64,000 bases of DNA from Caccoplasma intestinavium (GCA_018715885.1 DVKT01000001.1:9668-73667), one strand, 5' to 3'. Counted from the stretch's first letter, positions 7,677 to 16,380 are shown. The notes: a model not told the origin generated them from the letters alone. Numbers and translations: made by a program.

Positions 7677-8390
7677 TTAGAATTTAAGCATATCCTGCAT
7701 AGTCAGGAAACCTTTTTTGCCACAAGTAAATTCGGCAGCGATGACCGCACCGAGGGCAAATCCCATGCGACTTTTCGCATCATGGGTAATCGTAATGGTA
7801 TCGACATCGCTTTCATATTGTACGGTATGGATACCGGGCACTTCGTCCCGGCGGATAGCTTTTATCCCGATTTCGCCGGCCGAAGGCTCGCGTCCCTCCA
7901 CCCAAGCGTTTTTACGGTCGAGACGGGCGATAATGTCTTCGGCCAACGTGATGGCCGTACCGCTGGGAGCATCGAGTTTGTGTATATGATGAGTTTCCTC
8001 CATTTTCACGTCATAAGCCGGGAATTGATTCATGATACCGGCCAGATATTTATTTAAGGCAAAAAAGATATTCACGCCGAGGCTGAAATTCGATGCGTAA
8101 AAAAATGTCTGTCCGTTACGGCAAGCCTCTTGTATCTCGGACAAATGTTCGAGCCAACCCGTCGTGCCTGATACGACCGGAACGCTGGCAGCGAAAGCCT
8201 TCCTGTAATTTCCCAACGCCACCGACGGGGCCGTAAACTCAATTGCGACATCGGCGCTGCGGAATGCCTCCGACTCAAACTCCTCGGGATTATTCACATC
8301 GATAATCGACACGATTTCATGTCCCCGGCTACGGGCTATCTGTTCGATGGCATGTCCCATCTTTCCATATCCTATCAAAGCAAGTTTCAT
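7677..8390 (-). CDS. dapB: 4-hydroxy-tetrahydrodipicolinate reductase
   Basis: This 237-residue enzyme reduces the dihydrodipicolinate precursor with NAD(P)H in lysine and diaminopimelate synthesis. The N-terminus KLALIGYGKMGHAIEQIA is the dinucleotide-binding loop. The catalytic segment HHIHKLDAPSGTA carries the conserved His pair and the Lys. I start at the ATG at 8390, because the frame upstream encodes unrelated residues and the promoter lies within it. It is the first gene of the minus-strand dapB-lepB-wbqC run; lepB begins 13 bases after its stop. Confidence 0.95.
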   Translation of the reverse strand: MKLALIGYGKMGHAIEQIARSRGHEIVSIIDVNNPEEFESEAFRSADVAIEFTAPSVALGNYRKAFAASVPVVSGTTGWLEHLSEIQEACRNGQTFFYASNFSLGVNIFFALNKYLAGIMNQFPAYDVKMEETHHIHKLDAPSGTAITLAEDIIARLDRKNAWVEGREPSAGEIGIKAIRRDEVPGIHTVQYESDVDTITITHDAKSRMGFALGAVIAAEFTCGKKGFLTMQDMLKF

Positions 8391-8418
8391 ACTATGAATG
8401 TTTTTTTGGTACAGGGAA

Positions 8419-8426
8419 CAAATATA
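8419..8426 (-). promoter_or_regulatory. Promoter for dapB-lepB-wbqC
   Basis: On the minus strand TATATTTG (8426-8419) is an exact TAnnTTTG box 28 bases before the dapB start. T-rich sequence occupies the -33 region. Confidence 0.65.
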
Positions 8427-8505
8427 CGACATAAAAACGAAAAGCAAAGCCCTCTATGCAAGAATGAATCGAAAAACAGCACACCATTTGTCGTCCCGGA
8501 ACACA

Positions 8506-8686
8506 TGTCATTCCGAAGTGAATGTGAGGAATCCATATTGCTATCGCTTGGTAGGAGATTCTTCACTCCACGCTGTTCTGTTCAGAATGACAGTTCTGTC
8601 ATTCCGAGCGAGGGCGTAAGCCCGACGAGGAATCTCCAACTATTATTGCGGGAGATTCTTCCTCCCCTGCGGTCGTCAGAATGACA
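8506..8686. repeat. Two tandem palindromic intergenic repeat elements
   Basis: Unit 1 (8506-8592) and unit 2 (8597-8686) each begin TGTCATTCCGA and end with its near reverse complement (CAGAATGACA). Inner arms are GAGGAATC(TCC) on the left and GGAGATTCTTC on the right, so each unit of about 88 bases folds on itself. Unit 2 also has a small inner hairpin GGGCGTAAGCCC. Related copies lie at 10.1-10.6 and 32.0-32.2 kb. They contain no gene and look like small non-autonomous palindromic elements. Confidence 0.8.
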
Positions 8687-8745
8687 TACGTTGTAAAAAA
8701 TATATTTTCCGGGGTCAAAATATGGTATTTACGACCGAAATTCCT

Positions 8746-8753
8746 TTATTTTG
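8746..8753 (+). promoter_or_regulatory. Possible promoter for the DUF2851 gene
   Basis: TTATTTTG at 8746-8753 is one mismatch from TAnnTTTG, with the ATG only 17 bases downstream. The upstream spacer is AT-rich but I see no clear TTTG. Confidence 0.4.
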
Positions 8754-8770
8754 CATATAGACCTTTTTGT

Positions 8771-10054
8771 ATGGAAAAGCTGCTTTATTATATGTGGGAA
8801 CACCGGCTCTTGGGACATGCTGCCCCACAGACGACCGACGGCCGACTTATCGAAGTCATCGACCCCGGACGACGCAACGTCGATGCGGGACCCGACTTTT
8901 TCAACGCCAAAGTGCGTATCGGAGACCGCGTATGGGCGGGAAACGTGGAGATGCATCTGCGGTCGAGTGACTGGCTGACGCATCGACACAACGAAAACCG
9001 AGCCTACGACTCAGTGATTCTGCACGTCGTTACCGAAGCCGACACCCCCATCTCCCGCCCCAACGGAGAAACGATTCCCCAATGGGTCATACCTATTCCC
9101 GAACAACTGAAAGCCGACTACGCCTACCTCACGTCGCAAAGCGAGAGACTGCCCTGCCGGGAACGACTGCACGAACTGTCGCCCATCTTCCTGACCGATT
9201 GGCTCACGGCTCTCGCTCTCGAACGGCTGCAACAAAAGAGCGACCGTATCATCGACCTGCTCGATAAACACCGGGGAAACTGGGAAGAGGTGTGCTATGT
9301 TACTTTGTCGAGAAGTATGGGGTTCGGCGTAAACAGCGAGGCATTCGAGCGGTTGGCTCGCAGCATGCCGCTGTTGTTCCTGCAAAAACATGCCGACTCG
9401 TTGCTGCAAACCGAAGCCTTTCTCTTCGGGCAAGCGGGTCTCCTCTCCGACGGACAGACAATCGACGACCCGTACTATCAGCGATTATCCCGGGAATACG
9501 ATTTCCTGAGAAATAAATTCTCCCTCTCGCCCATCAACAGTGAAAGTTGGAAGTTCTTCCGTCTGCGCCCCGCCAACTTTCCGCACCAACGTATCGCCCT
9601 GCTGGCGCAACTGATACATCGGGGATTCAACCTTTTCGCCCGCCTGCTCGATTGCGACGATGAAAAATCGATTCAATCTCTTTTCGACATTCATCTGGAA
9701 GGATATTGGGATACGCACTACACTTTCGGAGTCGAATCTCCACCCCGCGCCAAGACGTTGGGACGAGGAGCCGTACGGTTGCTCATCATCAATTGCGTAG
9801 CCCCGTTGTTTTACGCCTATGCCATACGCTCGGGAAACGAGTACTACACCGACAAGGCCATGCGGCTTCTCGAAGAGCTTCCGGCCGAAGACAACCACAT
9901 CGTACGCCGTATCGCCGACGCCGGCATCAAAGTACAATCGGCTCTCGACAGCCAAGCGGCCATACAGTTGCATACCGCATACTGCGAACCTCACAAGTGC
10001 ATCTTCTGCCGTATCGGGCATCGTCTCCTCGCCCAAAACTTTGTCAAAAAATAA
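8771..10054 (+). CDS. DUF2851 family protein
   Basis: A 427-residue soluble protein. The start MEKLLYYMWEHRL and the following VDAGPDFFNAKVRIGD and WAGNVEMHLRSSDW are hallmarks of DUF2851, a family found mainly in Bacteroidota. Near the C-terminus the Cys-containing segment HKCIFCRIGHRLL may bind a metal. The acidic and Asn/His residues of the N-terminal core resemble nuclease-like folds, but I know of no proven function. I use the ATG at 8771; the longer open frame upstream runs into a palindromic repeat. It stands alone between two repeat clusters. Confidence 0.85.
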   Translation: MEKLLYYMWEHRLLGHAAPQTTDGRLIEVIDPGRRNVDAGPDFFNAKVRIGDRVWAGNVEMHLRSSDWLTHRHNENRAYDSVILHVVTEADTPISRPNGETIPQWVIPIPEQLKADYAYLTSQSERLPCRERLHELSPIFLTDWLTALALERLQQKSDRIIDLLDKHRGNWEEVCYVTLSRSMGFGVNSEAFERLARSMPLLFLQKHADSLLQTEAFLFGQAGLLSDGQTIDDPYYQRLSREYDFLRNKFSLSPINSESWKFFRLRPANFPHQRIALLAQLIHRGFNLFARLLDCDDEKSIQSLFDIHLEGYWDTHYTFGVESPPRAKTLGRGAVRLLIINCVAPLFYAYAIRSGNEYYTDKAMRLLEELPAEDNHIVRRIADAGIKVQSALDSQAAIQLHTAYCEPHKCIFCRIGHRLLAQNFVKK

Positions 10055-10117
10055 TTTGCAAGAGTTTTTTAGACGGATTGTCAATAAAAAAGAACAAGAC
10101 ATCTCGCCATTGCCCAC

Positions 10118-10640
10118 TTTGTCTTTCCGAGCAAAGCTGACAGAACGAGGGTGAGGGATCTCATGTTACTACCACTTGGGGAGAGATTCTTCACTCCGCT
10201 ATGCTACGTTCAGAATGACATCACTTGTCATCTCGAACGTAGGTGAGAGATCTCTCACAATGGGCTCGCTTGGGTGGAGATTCTTCACTCCACGCTGTTC
10301 CGTTCAGAATGACAGTTCTGTCATTCCGAGTGAGGCCGGTAGGCCGACGAGGAATCCACTCCTTTATATTCGCTTTGACAGAGATGCTTCGCTACACTCA
10401 GTATGACAGTTAAATGTCATGCTGAACCGATGCCAAGCCGAGTGCTGTACAGAACACGCTTATTCGGGCACAGCCGAAGCGCAACGGAGGAAAACGAAGT
10501 TAACCGAGACCTATGGTCGAGCGGGAGGAACCTCAATCCATTTAGGGGAGGGATTCTTCCTCCCTTATGGTCTCGCTTGTCATCTCGAACGTAGGTGAGA
10601 GATCTCTCACAATGGGCTCGCTTGGGTGGAGATGCTTCGC
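10118..10640. repeat. Cluster of degenerate palindromic repeat elements
   Basis: About 520 bases between DUF2851 and pnp are filled with relatives of the 8.5 kb elements: TGTCATTCCGAG, GAGGAATC, GGAGATTCTTCACTCC and TCAGAATGACA motifs in alternating orientation. A 58-base segment at 10224-10281 recurs exactly at 10576-10633. Short open frames here are made of these repeats and are not genes. Confidence 0.8.
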
Positions 10641-10662
10641 TATCGCTCTATATGGCAAGAAT

Positions 10663-10695
10663 AAAAAAGGGGCTGTACCCATCGGCACAGCCCCT
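10663..10695 (-). terminator. Intrinsic terminator of pnp
   Basis: On the minus strand AGGGGCTGT (10695-10687), a 10-base loop, ACAGCCCCT (10676-10668), then a run of six T (10668-10663). It lies 22 bases past the pnp stop. Confidence 0.9.
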
Positions 10696-10716
10696 CGACT
10701 TATCAAGAAATTATTA

Positions 10717-12915
10717 TCAATCTCTTTTTTCACGACGCGGACGATGGTTGTGATTCCCACCATTTCCGCCGCCATTACCTTCACGACGTTCGGGCATACC
10801 CTCAGGGCGAGGTTGAAGCTCTTTCATCGAGAGACGGAATTTACCGGTCTTCGGGTCGATTTCAACCAGTTTCACCGTTACCTCGTCTCCTTCTTTCAAG
10901 CCCGATTCTTCCATTGTTTCGAGACGCTTCCAACAAATCTCCGAGATATGGAGCAGACCGTCTTTACCGGGCATGAATTCAACGAAAGCACCGAAAGGAA
11001 GAATCGACTTCACTTTACCGGTATATACTTCGCCGACCTCAGGGATAGCGACAATGCCTTTGATGCGAGCCAAAGCCGCATTGATAGCATCGCGACCGGG
11101 TGCAGCCACTTCGACACGACCCACACCGTCGATTTCATCGATCGTAACGATAGCACCAGTCTCCTCTTGTATGCCTTGTATGATTTTGCCGCCCGGTCCT
11201 ATCACGGCTCCTATCATATCTTTGGGAATTTCGAGAACTTCGATACGTGGAACATGCGGTTTGAAGTCGGCACGCGGTTCGGGTATGGTATCGAGTATCT
11301 TATCGAGAATATACATACGACCTTCTTTCGCCTGATTGAGGGCTTTTTCGAGAACCTCGTACGAGAGACCGTCGACCTTTATATCCATTTGAGTAGCCGT
11401 AATACCGTCCCGTGTACCCGTTACTTTGAAGTCCATATCGCCGAGATGATCTTCATCGCCGAGAATATCGGAAAGAACGGCATATTTCACATTGTCCTTA
11501 TCGGTAATCAAGCCCATAGCAATACCCGAAACCGGTTTCTTGATTTTCACACCGGCGTCCATAAGAGCGAGCGTTCCCGCACAAACGGTTGCCATAGAGG
11601 AGGAACCGTTCGATTCGAGAATATCCGAAACGATACGAATTACATAAGGATAATCATCGGGAATCATGCGTTTGAGAGCACGGTTGGCCAAGTTTCCGTG
11701 GCCTATTTCGCGACGGCCCACTCCCCGGCTGGCTTTGGCTTCTCCCGTAGAGAAAGGCGGGAAATTATAGTGTAACAAGAAACGGTCGCGGCTCTGGTCG
11801 AGTACATCATCGACGATTTTCTCATCGAGTTTGGTACCGAGAGTAACAGTCGAGAGCGATTGTGTCTCACCGCGGGTAAATATCGATGAGCCGTGAGGTC
11901 CGGGAAGATAATCCACTTCGCACCAGATAGGACGGATCTCGGTAGTTGTACGACCGTCGAGACGTTTTCCCTCATCGAGGATACTGCGACGCATAGCCTC
12001 TTTTTCCACATCGTGGTAATAACGTTTCACCAAAGCGCTTTTGGCATCGGCTTCTTCCGCGTCCATCGACTCCAAATATTTCTCAACGATAGCGTCGAAA
12101 GCTGCACCGCGAGCATGTTTGTTGGTATTGCCCGAGCAGGCAACGGCATAAGCCTCATCGTAGCACTTGGCCCATACGTCTTTACGCAACTCTTCGTCGT
12201 TTACTTCGTGGCAATATTCGCGTTTTACGGTCGAACCCACCTCTTCGGCAAGTTCCATCTGTGCTTGGCACTGTATTTTGATGGCATCATGGGCAAACTT
12301 CATGGCAGCCAGCAAATCGGCCTCTGATACTTCGTTCATTTCGCCTTCGACCATCATGATATTCTCATAAGTAGCTCCTACCATAATGTCCATATCGGCC
12401 CTTTCCAACTCTTCGAACGTAGGATTCACTTTGAACTGTCCGTCGATGCGGGCAACCCTTACTTCCGAAATAGGACCATTGAAAGGAATATCCGAAACGG
12501 CAAGAGCAGCCGAAGCAGCCAAACCGGCCAATGCATCGGGCATATCTTTTCCGTCGGACGAAAAGAGCATCACGTTGACAAACGTGTCGGCATGATAATT
12601 ATCGGGGAATAACGGACGCAAGGCGCGGTCGACCAAGCGCGCAGTAAGAATTTCATAATCAGAAGCACGACCCTCGCGACGAGTAAAACCTCCGGGGAAA
12701 CGTCCTATCGACGAATAACGTTCTTTATACTCTACTTGCAAAGGCATGAAGTCCACGCCTTCACCGGCTTCTTTGGCCGACACGACAGTTGCCAGCAACA
12801 TGGTATTTCCCATGCGTACCTCTACGGCACCGTCGGCCTGCTTGGCCAATTTTCCGGTTTCGATGGTGATGGTTCTTCCATCTCCCAAATCAATTGTTTT
12901 CTTTACAATTTTCAT
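10717..12915 (-). CDS. pnp: Polyribonucleotide nucleotidyltransferase (PNPase)
   Basis: A 732-residue phosphorolytic 3'-to-5' exoribonuclease. Two RNase PH domains come first; the second includes TRGETQSLSTVTLG. The linker helical domain sits between them. A KH domain follows with the GxxG loop in IGAVIGPGGKIIQGI, then an S1 domain (VYTGKVKSILPFGAFVEF). The tail is Gly/Asn/Arg-rich, a plausible extra RNA-binding extension. It forms a trimer and degrades or tails mRNA in the cytoplasm. It is single-gene by context, with its own promoter and a strong terminator. Confidence 0.97.
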   Translation of the reverse strand: MKIVKKTIDLGDGRTITIETGKLAKQADGAVEVRMGNTMLLATVVSAKEAGEGVDFMPLQVEYKERYSSIGRFPGGFTRREGRASDYEILTARLVDRALRPLFPDNYHADTFVNVMLFSSDGKDMPDALAGLAASAALAVSDIPFNGPISEVRVARIDGQFKVNPTFEELERADMDIMVGATYENIMMVEGEMNEVSEADLLAAMKFAHDAIKIQCQAQMELAEEVGSTVKREYCHEVNDEELRKDVWAKCYDEAYAVACSGNTNKHARGAAFDAIVEKYLESMDAEEADAKSALVKRYYHDVEKEAMRRSILDEGKRLDGRTTTEIRPIWCEVDYLPGPHGSSIFTRGETQSLSTVTLGTKLDEKIVDDVLDQSRDRFLLHYNFPPFSTGEAKASRGVGRREIGHGNLANRALKRMIPDDYPYVIRIVSDILESNGSSSMATVCAGTLALMDAGVKIKKPVSGIAMGLITDKDNVKYAVLSDILGDEDHLGDMDFKVTGTRDGITATQMDIKVDGLSYEVLEKALNQAKEGRMYILDKILDTIPEPRADFKPHVPRIEVLEIPKDMIGAVIGPGGKIIQGIQEETGAIVTIDEIDGVGRVEVAAPGRDAINAALARIKGIVAIPEVGEVYTGKVKSILPFGAFVEFMPGKDGLLHISEICWKRLETMEESGLKEGDEVTVKLVEIDPKTGKFRLSMKELQPRPEGMPERREGNGGGNGGNHNHRPRREKRD

Positions 12916-12946
12916 CTTAATTATTTCTTAACTTCTAAAAATCAAG

Positions 12947-12973
12947 CAAAGATAAGCAAATTTGTCGGCAAAA
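12947..12973 (-). promoter_or_regulatory. Promoter for pnp
   Basis: On the minus strand TATCTTTG (12954-12947) is an exact -7 box, with TTTTG at 12973-12969 upstream. The start codon is 31 bases further. Confidence 0.65.
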
Positions 12974-13109
12974 CGTGCAAGTCCCGGGAAAATCTCATCG
13001 AAGCAAGAGCATTCTATCCACATTTCCCGACAAAACGCAGGAAAGAAGCGATTCCTCCGAGAAAGCATTCTGCTCCATAACAAAACAAAAAAGGATCAGG
13101 CACTAAGAT

Positions 13110-13141
13110 TTTGGATTACACTCAACTTAACACTATCTTTG
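13110..13141 (+). promoter_or_regulatory. Promoter for the DUF4369/thioredoxin-like lipoprotein gene
   Basis: TTTG at 13110-13113 and TATCTTTG at 13134-13141 are 24 bases apart start to start, both exact. The ATG follows 26 bases later. Confidence 0.75.
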
Positions 13142-13167
13142 CACAGCATTTATCATCTTTCCAGACC

Positions 13168-14325
13168 ATGATGAAAAAACTTTTTCCGATATTGTCGCTA
13201 CTGCTTTTCGCAAGCAGTTGCCACAGAAACGATTTCTGCATTCAAGGCCATGTAAAGGACGGCGAAGGAAAAACGCTCTATTTCGAAGCTGTACAACTGA
13301 CTCGCACAGTTTTGCTCGACTCGACCCAACTTCCTGCCGACGGAGCATTTTCGTTCCATGCCCCCCGCACGCCTTATCCCGAATTCTACCGGTTGAGGCT
13401 CGATAACTCCTACATACACCTCGCCGTCGATTCAACCGAAACAATCGCCATAGAGATACCGGGCTTACCTATCGCTGCCGACTATCGGATTTCAGGTTCG
13501 GACGAAAGCGAAAAAATCCGCCATATCTCCGAGGCAGGCAACACGCTGAAAGCAGCCATCGGGAAGGCTTCCCTACAAAAAAATCTATTGCCCGACCAAC
13601 AGCGCAAAATGATCGAAGGCCTGCAAAACGAAGTACGTCGTTATAAAGAGACCGTCATTCCCTATATTACCGAAGATCCCAGCTCGCCGGCAGCCTACTT
13701 CGCCATTTTCCAGCAAGTAAACGGCCTCGATATTTTCGATCGTACCAATCGGGAAGACAATCGTTATATCCTGACCGTAGCCAACGCTTACAATACATTC
13801 CTGCCCGAATCGCCCCGCACCCAGCATCTCTACCGTTTGGCACTGAGCATCATTCAAAATGAACGGAACGCCAAACAGGCAAAAGAGGAGGAAGCGAAAA
13901 TACCTGCCGCAACAGAGGTTTCGCTTATAGATATTGCCCTGCCCGACCTGCATGGGCGGGAACGGCGGCTCAGCGACTTGAAAGGCAAAGTCGTACTCCT
14001 TGATTTTTCGGCTTATGAAGGGAAATATTCGCCCGACTACAACCGTGCATTGGGACAACTTTACGAAAAATACCATCGGCAAGGGCTCGAAATCTATCAG
14101 GTATCGATAGACCCCAATGAAAACCTTTGGCAGGTATCGGCCGATAATCTGCCCTGGATATGTGTACGCGATGCCGACACGACCCGTTCCAGAGTCGTTC
14201 TTTCCTACAACGTCCGTTCTCTGCCTACTGCATTCCTCATCGACCGAAACAATGTATTGCAGCAACGTGTAACCAAACTCTCGGAACTTCCTCGGGAAAT
14301 CGAAAAATTACTCAAACAGAAATAG
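13168..14325 (+). CDS. DUF4369/TlpA-like lipoprotein without the thioredoxin CxxC
   Basis: A 385-residue lipoprotein. The signal peptide MMKKLFPILSLLLFASSC ends in a lipobox Cys, so it is probably membrane-anchored outside the cytoplasm. Residues about 22-105 resemble DUF4369 (IQGHVKDGEGKTLYFEAVQL). The C-terminal 140 residues have a TlpA/AhpC-type thioredoxin fold (GKVVLLDFSAYEGKYSPDY), and the cis-Pro segment LPTAFLIDR is kept. The expected WCxxC is replaced by AYEGKYS, with no Cys there, so thiol-disulfide exchange is not expected. I chose the ATG at 13168 because the signal peptide starts there and a promoter lies just upstream. Partner binding is a guess. Confidence 0.85.
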   Translation: MMKKLFPILSLLLFASSCHRNDFCIQGHVKDGEGKTLYFEAVQLTRTVLLDSTQLPADGAFSFHAPRTPYPEFYRLRLDNSYIHLAVDSTETIAIEIPGLPIAADYRISGSDESEKIRHISEAGNTLKAAIGKASLQKNLLPDQQRKMIEGLQNEVRRYKETVIPYITEDPSSPAAYFAIFQQVNGLDIFDRTNREDNRYILTVANAYNTFLPESPRTQHLYRLALSIIQNERNAKQAKEEEAKIPAATEVSLIDIALPDLHGRERRLSDLKGKVVLLDFSAYEGKYSPDYNRALGQLYEKYHRQGLEIYQVSIDPNENLWQVSADNLPWICVRDADTTRSRVVLSYNVRSLPTAFLIDRNNVLQQRVTKLSELPREIEKLLKQK

Positions 14326-14351
14326 TCGGATACGACTTTTACCGCTTTTTA

Positions 14352-14383
14352 TTTGGAATATCAAAAAAAAGGACTTATCTTCG
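14352..14383 (+). promoter_or_regulatory. Promoter for greA
   Basis: TTTG at 14352-14355 and TATCTTCG at 14376-14383 (one mismatch) are 24 bases apart. This leaves a leader of about 108 bases before greA. Confidence 0.6.
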
Positions 14384-14405
14384 CCATGTTGATAAAAGGA
14401 AGTGG

Positions 14406-14438
14406 AGTTCCGGTTGGTAACAGCCGGGATTCTTTTTT
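14406..14438 (+). terminator. Terminator-like hairpin in the greA leader
   Basis: AGTTCCGG (14406-14413), a 10-base loop, CCGGGATT (14424-14431), then a run of six T at 14433-14438. It lies downstream of the greA promoter and 60 bases before its ATG. It could be an attenuator, or the end of a short leader RNA. Confidence 0.5.
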
Positions 14439-14498
14439 GTTATCCTTTTCTCAGATAAAAATCAATAATGCCCAAACCCAAATTATAGGAGATTTCTT

Positions 14499-14969
14499 AT
14501 GGCAATCGTGTACATGACCGAAGAAGGTTATAAAAAAATGATGGAAGAGATTAATTATCTCGAATCGGTAAAACGTCCCGAAATTTCCCGGCAAATCGCA
14601 GAAGCACGGGATAAAGGAGACTTGTCGGAAAATGCAGAATACGACGCGGCCAAAGAGGCTCAAGGGCTGCTCGAAATGAAAATTTCGCAGCTCAAAGACA
14701 AAGTGGCCAATGCCCGTATTATCGATGACTCTAAACTGAACACGCATACAGTACAAATACTGAACCGTGTAAAAATACGAAACACCAAAAACAATATGAC
14801 GATGGAATATACCATCGTAACCGAGAGCGAAGCAAACCTCAAAGAAGGGAAAATCGCTTCGAGCACTCCCATCGCACAAGGGCTGCTGGGGAAAAAGATC
14901 GGCGACATCGTCGAAATAAAAGTTCCTTCGGGAATCATGACTTTCGAAATCGTCAACATTTCTATTTAA
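14499..14969 (+). CDS. greA: Transcription elongation factor GreA
   Basis: A 156-residue protein of the usual GreA length. The N-terminal coiled coil holds the acidic tip DKGDLSENAEYDAAKEAQ that reaches into the RNA polymerase secondary channel and promotes cleavage of backtracked RNA. The C-terminal FKBP-like domain includes SSTPIAQGLLGKKIGD. It is preceded by a leader with a terminator-like hairpin and followed by a second hairpin before the HIT gene. Confidence 0.97.
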   Translation: MAIVYMTEEGYKKMMEEINYLESVKRPEISRQIAEARDKGDLSENAEYDAAKEAQGLLEMKISQLKDKVANARIIDDSKLNTHTVQILNRVKIRNTKNNMTMEYTIVTESEANLKEGKIASSTPIAQGLLGKKIGDIVEIKVPSGIMTFEIVNISI

Positions 14970-14978
14970 AAAACTACG

Positions 14979-15003
14979 AATAGGGGTCATTTGACCCCCT
15001 ATT
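14979..15003 (+). terminator. Terminator-like hairpin after greA
   Basis: AATAGGGGTC (14979-14988), loop ATTT, GACCCCCTATT (14993-15003) with one bulged C. The following tail is TCTCTT only, so termination may be partial and the HIT gene could be read through. Confidence 0.55.
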
Positions 15004-15021
15004 CTCTTAAAATCTATTTGT

Positions 15022-15417
15022 ATGTCTACCATATTCAGCCGCATCGTAGCGGGAGAAATCCCTTGTTACAAAATAGCCGAAGACGAAAAAAATTTCGCTT
15101 TCCTCGATATCAATCCTCTTGCCAAAGGCCATACGCTCGTAATCCCCAAAGCCGAAGGCGACTATCTGTTTGAAATGGACGACGAGGCCTATCTCTCTTT
15201 GCAACTCTTTGCCAAAAAGGTCGCCAAAGCGATAGAAAAAGCTATTCCCTGTAAACGGATAGGAGTTGCCGTAATGGGACTCGAAGTACCCCATACCCAC
15301 ATACATCTCATACCTATCAACAGAGAGAGCGATATGATCATATCCAACCCCAAATTGCAATTATCGCCCGAAGAGATGCAGGCTATCGCAGCCGCTATTG
15401 CCGCAGAAATGAAATAA
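15022..15417 (+). CDS. HIT family nucleotide-binding protein
   Basis: A 131-residue histidine-triad protein. The start STIFSRIVAGEIPCYKIAED and the C-terminal triad VPHTHIHLIPI place it in the HINT/protein-kinase-C-interactor branch. Such proteins hydrolyse nucleotide phosphoramidates or act on dinucleotides in the cytoplasm. Substrate is unknown here. It follows greA by 52 bases across a terminator-like hairpin. Confidence 0.92.
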   Translation: MSTIFSRIVAGEIPCYKIAEDEKNFAFLDINPLAKGHTLVIPKAEGDYLFEMDDEAYLSLQLFAKKVAKAIEKAIPCKRIGVAVMGLEVPHTHIHLIPINRESDMIISNPKLQLSPEEMQAIAAAIAAEMK

Positions 15418-15455
15418 GGAATCGAGTATTAACGCGAAAAATCTGTATAAAAGCA

Positions 15456-16256
15456 ATGAAAAAACTGATTTTCTATCTATTTGCCGGACTTCTTCTTACT
15501 GCGTGCGGAGAAAATGAAGACTCCGATAAGGGAATACAAGGTTCCTTGCCCGGCAGCCAAACATTGATTTCGACAATGGATTTCTATTTTCCCCGGAACC
15601 CGAATGAAGAAAGGGAGTTTATAGAATTATCATACGATAAACAACACCGCCTTATCCGCTACAAAGAAACAAATACCGACGAACAAGGTAATCCCTCGGA
15701 AGAAATCATTTCTTACAAATACGGTGATGGAATCGTAACGATCACTTCCAGTACAGATCCGGTATATCTTATAACGGTATATCTCAATGATGCAGGTTAT
15801 GCCGTACGGATTGAAGATGCTCTTGATGGGAACTCGGAATATACCTATGACGAAGAAAACCGATTGATCCGTTACAAAGGAGAAGACGAACAAGAGGAAT
15901 ATATCTGGAAAAACGGAAATATGGTGGAATCTCGTTATACGGATTCAGAAGGCTATCATTCCACAACACGATATACCTATTACGATATCGAGAACAAAGA
16001 AAATCTCGACATCGTTACAGATCGTATGGGCGGACTTCCCGAACTGGAATTCGCAGGGCTTTTAGGCATACAAAGCAAAAATCTTGTACACACGGAAACG
16101 AGCGATTATGACGCCGCTTACAAAGACAATTACGAATGGGAATATGACTTAAACGCCGACGGATATGTAACCGAGGCCATTGCTCTGCGACCCGATGAAA
16201 CGGGAACAGACAATAACCCTCGTACAATAGAAATACAGCATACACTCGTTCAATAA
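15456..16256 (+). CDS. Lipoprotein with YD-like repeats (DUF4595-like)
   Basis: A 266-residue lipoprotein. The signal peptide MKKLIFYLFAGLLLTAC ends in a clear lipobox (LTAC), followed by an acidic stretch (GENEDSD) like those that direct Bacteroidota lipoproteins to the cell surface. The body repeats short beta units such as LSYDKQHRLIRYKET and YTYDEENRLIRYKGE, reminiscent of RHS/YD repeats and of DUF4595 proteins. Surface exposure is inference; no enzymatic motif is visible. A strong hairpin terminator follows at 16277-16315. Confidence 0.75.
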   Translation: MKKLIFYLFAGLLLTACGENEDSDKGIQGSLPGSQTLISTMDFYFPRNPNEEREFIELSYDKQHRLIRYKETNTDEQGNPSEEIISYKYGDGIVTITSSTDPVYLITVYLNDAGYAVRIEDALDGNSEYTYDEENRLIRYKGEDEQEEYIWKNGNMVESRYTDSEGYHSTTRYTYYDIENKENLDIVTDRMGGLPELEFAGLLGIQSKNLVHTETSDYDAAYKDNYEWEYDLNADGYVTEAIALRPDETGTDNNPRTIEIQHTLVQ

Positions 16257-16276
16257 ACCATTTAAATACAAACCTA

Positions 16277-16315
16277 AAAAAGGAGAAGATGTTCCGAAAC
16301 ATCTTCTCCTTTTTT
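16277..16315 (+). terminator. Intrinsic terminator after the YD-repeat lipoprotein
   Basis: AAAAGGAGAAGATGTT, a CCGA loop, then AACATCTTCTCCTTTTTT: a 16-bp perfect stem that runs into a T tract. It lies 20 bases after the stop codon and may also serve the convergent lipoprotein gene ending at 16381. Confidence 0.9.
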
Positions 16316-16380
16316 ATACAATAGCAACTATACCGGTAATTGAATAGCTGACTGAATAAACCGTCGCCATCTTATTACTT

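Noticed and set aside
8319..8684. Short plus-strand frames upstream of DUF2851
   Set aside because: They are built from the palindromic repeat elements and the dapB upstream region.
10176..10594. Two 63-76-codon frames between DUF2851 and pnp
   Set aside because: They consist of repeat units; the same peptides recur because the DNA repeats.
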